From Alteriqipengyuania halimionae (lineage in GTDB: Bacteria > Pseudomonadota > Alphaproteobacteria > Sphingomonadales > Sphingomonadaceae), in assembly GCF_009827575.1 (NCBI RefSeq), contig NZ_WTYR01000001.1, forward strand, positions 1,240,001-1,304,000: DNA of 64,000 nucleotides, written 5' to 3'. Shown here piece by piece: positions 62,814 through 64,000 of the stretch; within the stretch, counting starts at the first letter, position 1, and each line of letters begins with the position of its first letter. Made by a program: the position numbers and the translations under genes. Under the pieces are notes generated by a model. It did no database searches and was not told the DNA's origin. It saw only the letters and a list, made by a program, of their open reading frames with translations.

Positions 62814-64000
62814 CTAGAACTTGGTCTCGTAGGTTACGCGCATGACTCGCTCTCCATTGGCCGGCACTGTTACGCGATAGACGCGCCGGTCGGCATTGAC
62901 CTGCTCGCCCTCGACATCTTCCGACACGACGCGGAAATCGCGCGCCCACCAATATCGATCAAGACCGACCTGGTGCATCACCACGGTGACCGGCTCGGGG
63001 CGGGCATTGGTGAAGGTGTAGCGCATCGTCGTGCGATAATAGTCGATCTCGCGATCGACCTGGACTTCGCGCACGATCTCGTCGTCTTCGAGCACGCGAT
63101 AGCGCGCGGTCCGCTCGTACTCTCCGCTCGAAATCGTCTCGCGCTTCTCGACCTCGGCCTTCATGAACACATCGAAGGCGTCGCCCGTCGTCAGAGACAG
63201 CGTGCTGCCCATCGGCGTGTGGCCGATCCGATTCTCACCGATATATTGCGGATTGCCTTGGGCATCGCGCTGGTAGAACCGCACGGTGCCCGCCGGCAGC
63301 GCATCGCCCAACCCGCCATCGCGGCTCGAGCTGAAGCTGATTGCAGTCGCGGCGGGGCGGAAATCGTCATCCGATTGCAGCCAGCCTGCACCGACCGAAT
63401 AGACTTTTTGCGCAGGCACACCCTGCGCATCGAGAAAGCTCACCTGCTTGGTCTGTGCATTGGCGATCGTCGTACGCTCGTCGAGCGGGTAGAGATAGAA
63501 GTCACCAAGCCGTTCGCGATCGGCGGTTTCGGTGCCGGGGCGCACCATGTCACGCCGCGTGCGCTGCTGCACGCTGCGGGAGGGGTTACCCGCCACGAGC
63601 AACGTATCGGCATCGTGAAAGGTGGTGCCGGTATTGTTGGTCAGCGTCACCCAGCCCTGCATGTCGATCGCGCCGGTGTTCTCGTCATAGAGCGCGACGT
63701 AGTCCGCATCCCAGCCCAGTCCCGGCGTCAGATAGCGGATCGAAGCAGGCCGTCGGCCCGAACGATTGCTTTCCAGCGTCACCGACAGCGTAGGACGCGC
63801 ACGAAGGTTTGGCGGGACCTCGTCGAAAACCACACGGACCGGCAAGCCATCGTCGCGCAGAACTTCGATGCGGTTTCCGAACCGCACCACGACACCGCCG
63901 GCGGTGGACAGCACTTCGGCACGCTCGCGCACTTCCTGACCGGTCGCAGGATTGGTACGGATGAGCGTGACCGTCTGCCCGATCGCCTTTTCCATCAGCT
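62814..64000 (-). CDS. DUF4139-domain protein, C-terminal part (cut by window edge)
   Basis: At least 395 codons; the start lies beyond the window. Beta-rich: IRYLTPGLGWDADYVALYDE, MQGWVTLTNNTGTTFHDADT, then TKQVSFLDAQGVPAQKVYSV, LPAGTVRFYQRDAQGNPQYI and YRTTMRYTFTNARPEPVTVV with MHQVGLDRYWWARDFRV. This is a clearer DUF4139 match than the downstream protein. Ten bases separate the two genes, so they form an operon and probably arose by duplication. Function unknown; an outer-membrane or periplasmic location is likely. Confidence 0.8.
   Translation of the reverse strand, partial: LMEKAIGQTVTLIRTNPATGQEVRERAEVLSTAGGVVVRFGNRIEVLRDDGLPVRVVFDEVPPNLRARPTLSVTLESNRSGRRPASIRYLTPGLGWDADYVALYDENTGAIDMQGWVTLTNNTGTTFHDADTLLVAGNPSRSVQQRTRRDMVRPGTETADRERLGDFYLYPLDERTTIANAQTKQVSFLDAQGVPAQKVYSVGAGWLQSDDDFRPAATAISFSSSRDGGLGDALPAGTVRFYQRDAQGNPQYIGENRIGHTPMGSTLSLTTGDAFDVFMKAEVEKRETISSGEYERTARYRVLEDDEIVREVQVDREIDYYRTTMRYTFTNARPEPVTVVMHQVGLDRYWWARDFRVVSEDVEGEQVNADRRVYRVTVPANGERVMRVTYETKF

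Overview
The window looks like chromosomal DNA of a marine alphaproteobacterium of the order Sphingomonadales, most likely family Erythrobacteraceae (Erythrobacter / Qipengyuania / Altererythrobacter type). The evidence is the high GC content, alphaproteobacterial gene orders (atpI-atpB-atpE-b'-b; ffh-rpsP-rimM..trmD-rplS; aroA..cmk-rpsA; trpF-trpB-trpA-accD-folC), a CpdR cell-cycle regulator, SapC and FYDLN-type proteins, and a GAAC-N7-GAAC SOS box in front of recA. Almost all of it is dense core genome. I see no prophage, CRISPR array or classical insertion sequence, and no gap over about 300 bases lacks a gene.

Layout. 1-2.6 kb: an exported S9 peptidase followed by an APC amino-acid permease cut by the window edge. 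2.7-7.9 kb: translation and secretion operon (ffh, rpsP, rimM, trmD, rplS), interrupted between rimM and trmD by an oppositely oriented thioredoxin-reductase-like gene and a small membrane protein; tRNA-Ala(GGC) lies upstream. 8-13.7 kb: FYDLN zinc protein, then aroA, a small membrane protein, an exported alpha/beta hydrolase, cmk and rpsA. 13.7-17.5 kb: gloB, a DOPA-dioxygenase-like gene and the F0 part of ATP synthase. 17.6-21.5 kb: ydbH-ynbE-ydbL, an inter-membrane lipid-transport module. 21.5-25 kb: radC and a large exported DUF3857/transglutaminase/TPR protein. 25.2-34.8 kb: purB, lapA, pyrF, a subclass B1 metallo-beta-lactamase, trpF, trpB, trpA, accD and folC, the trp cluster being split by a beta-barrel gene and by a DUF559 element with terminal inverted repeats. 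34.8-49 kb: AmpG-like permease, Rieske oxygenase, rluB, rsmD, GFA protein, UvrD-type helicase, RhlE-type helicase, FAD dehydrogenase, SapC, N-formylglutamate amidohydrolase, cpdR, tRNA-Val(GAC). 49-64 kb: crotonase, icd, GNAT-nitrilase fusion, FAD monooxygenase, CPA2 antiporter, alaS, a methyltransferase, recA and two tandem DUF4139 proteins.

Most notable. The metallo-beta-lactamase at 27708-28499 carries every B1 zinc ligand and, compared with NDM-1 from memory, is colinear with it through the catalytic region (constant offset of 8 residues from the first zinc ligand to the end). It starts inside the pyrF stop codon and lies directly upstream of trpF. Mobile blaNDM regions also carry a trpF gene just downstream, so this locus is a useful comparator for the origin of NDM-type enzymes. 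The second notable item is the approximately 420-bp DUF559 unit between trpB and trpA, bounded by about 40-nt inverted repeats and resembling a small mobile cassette.
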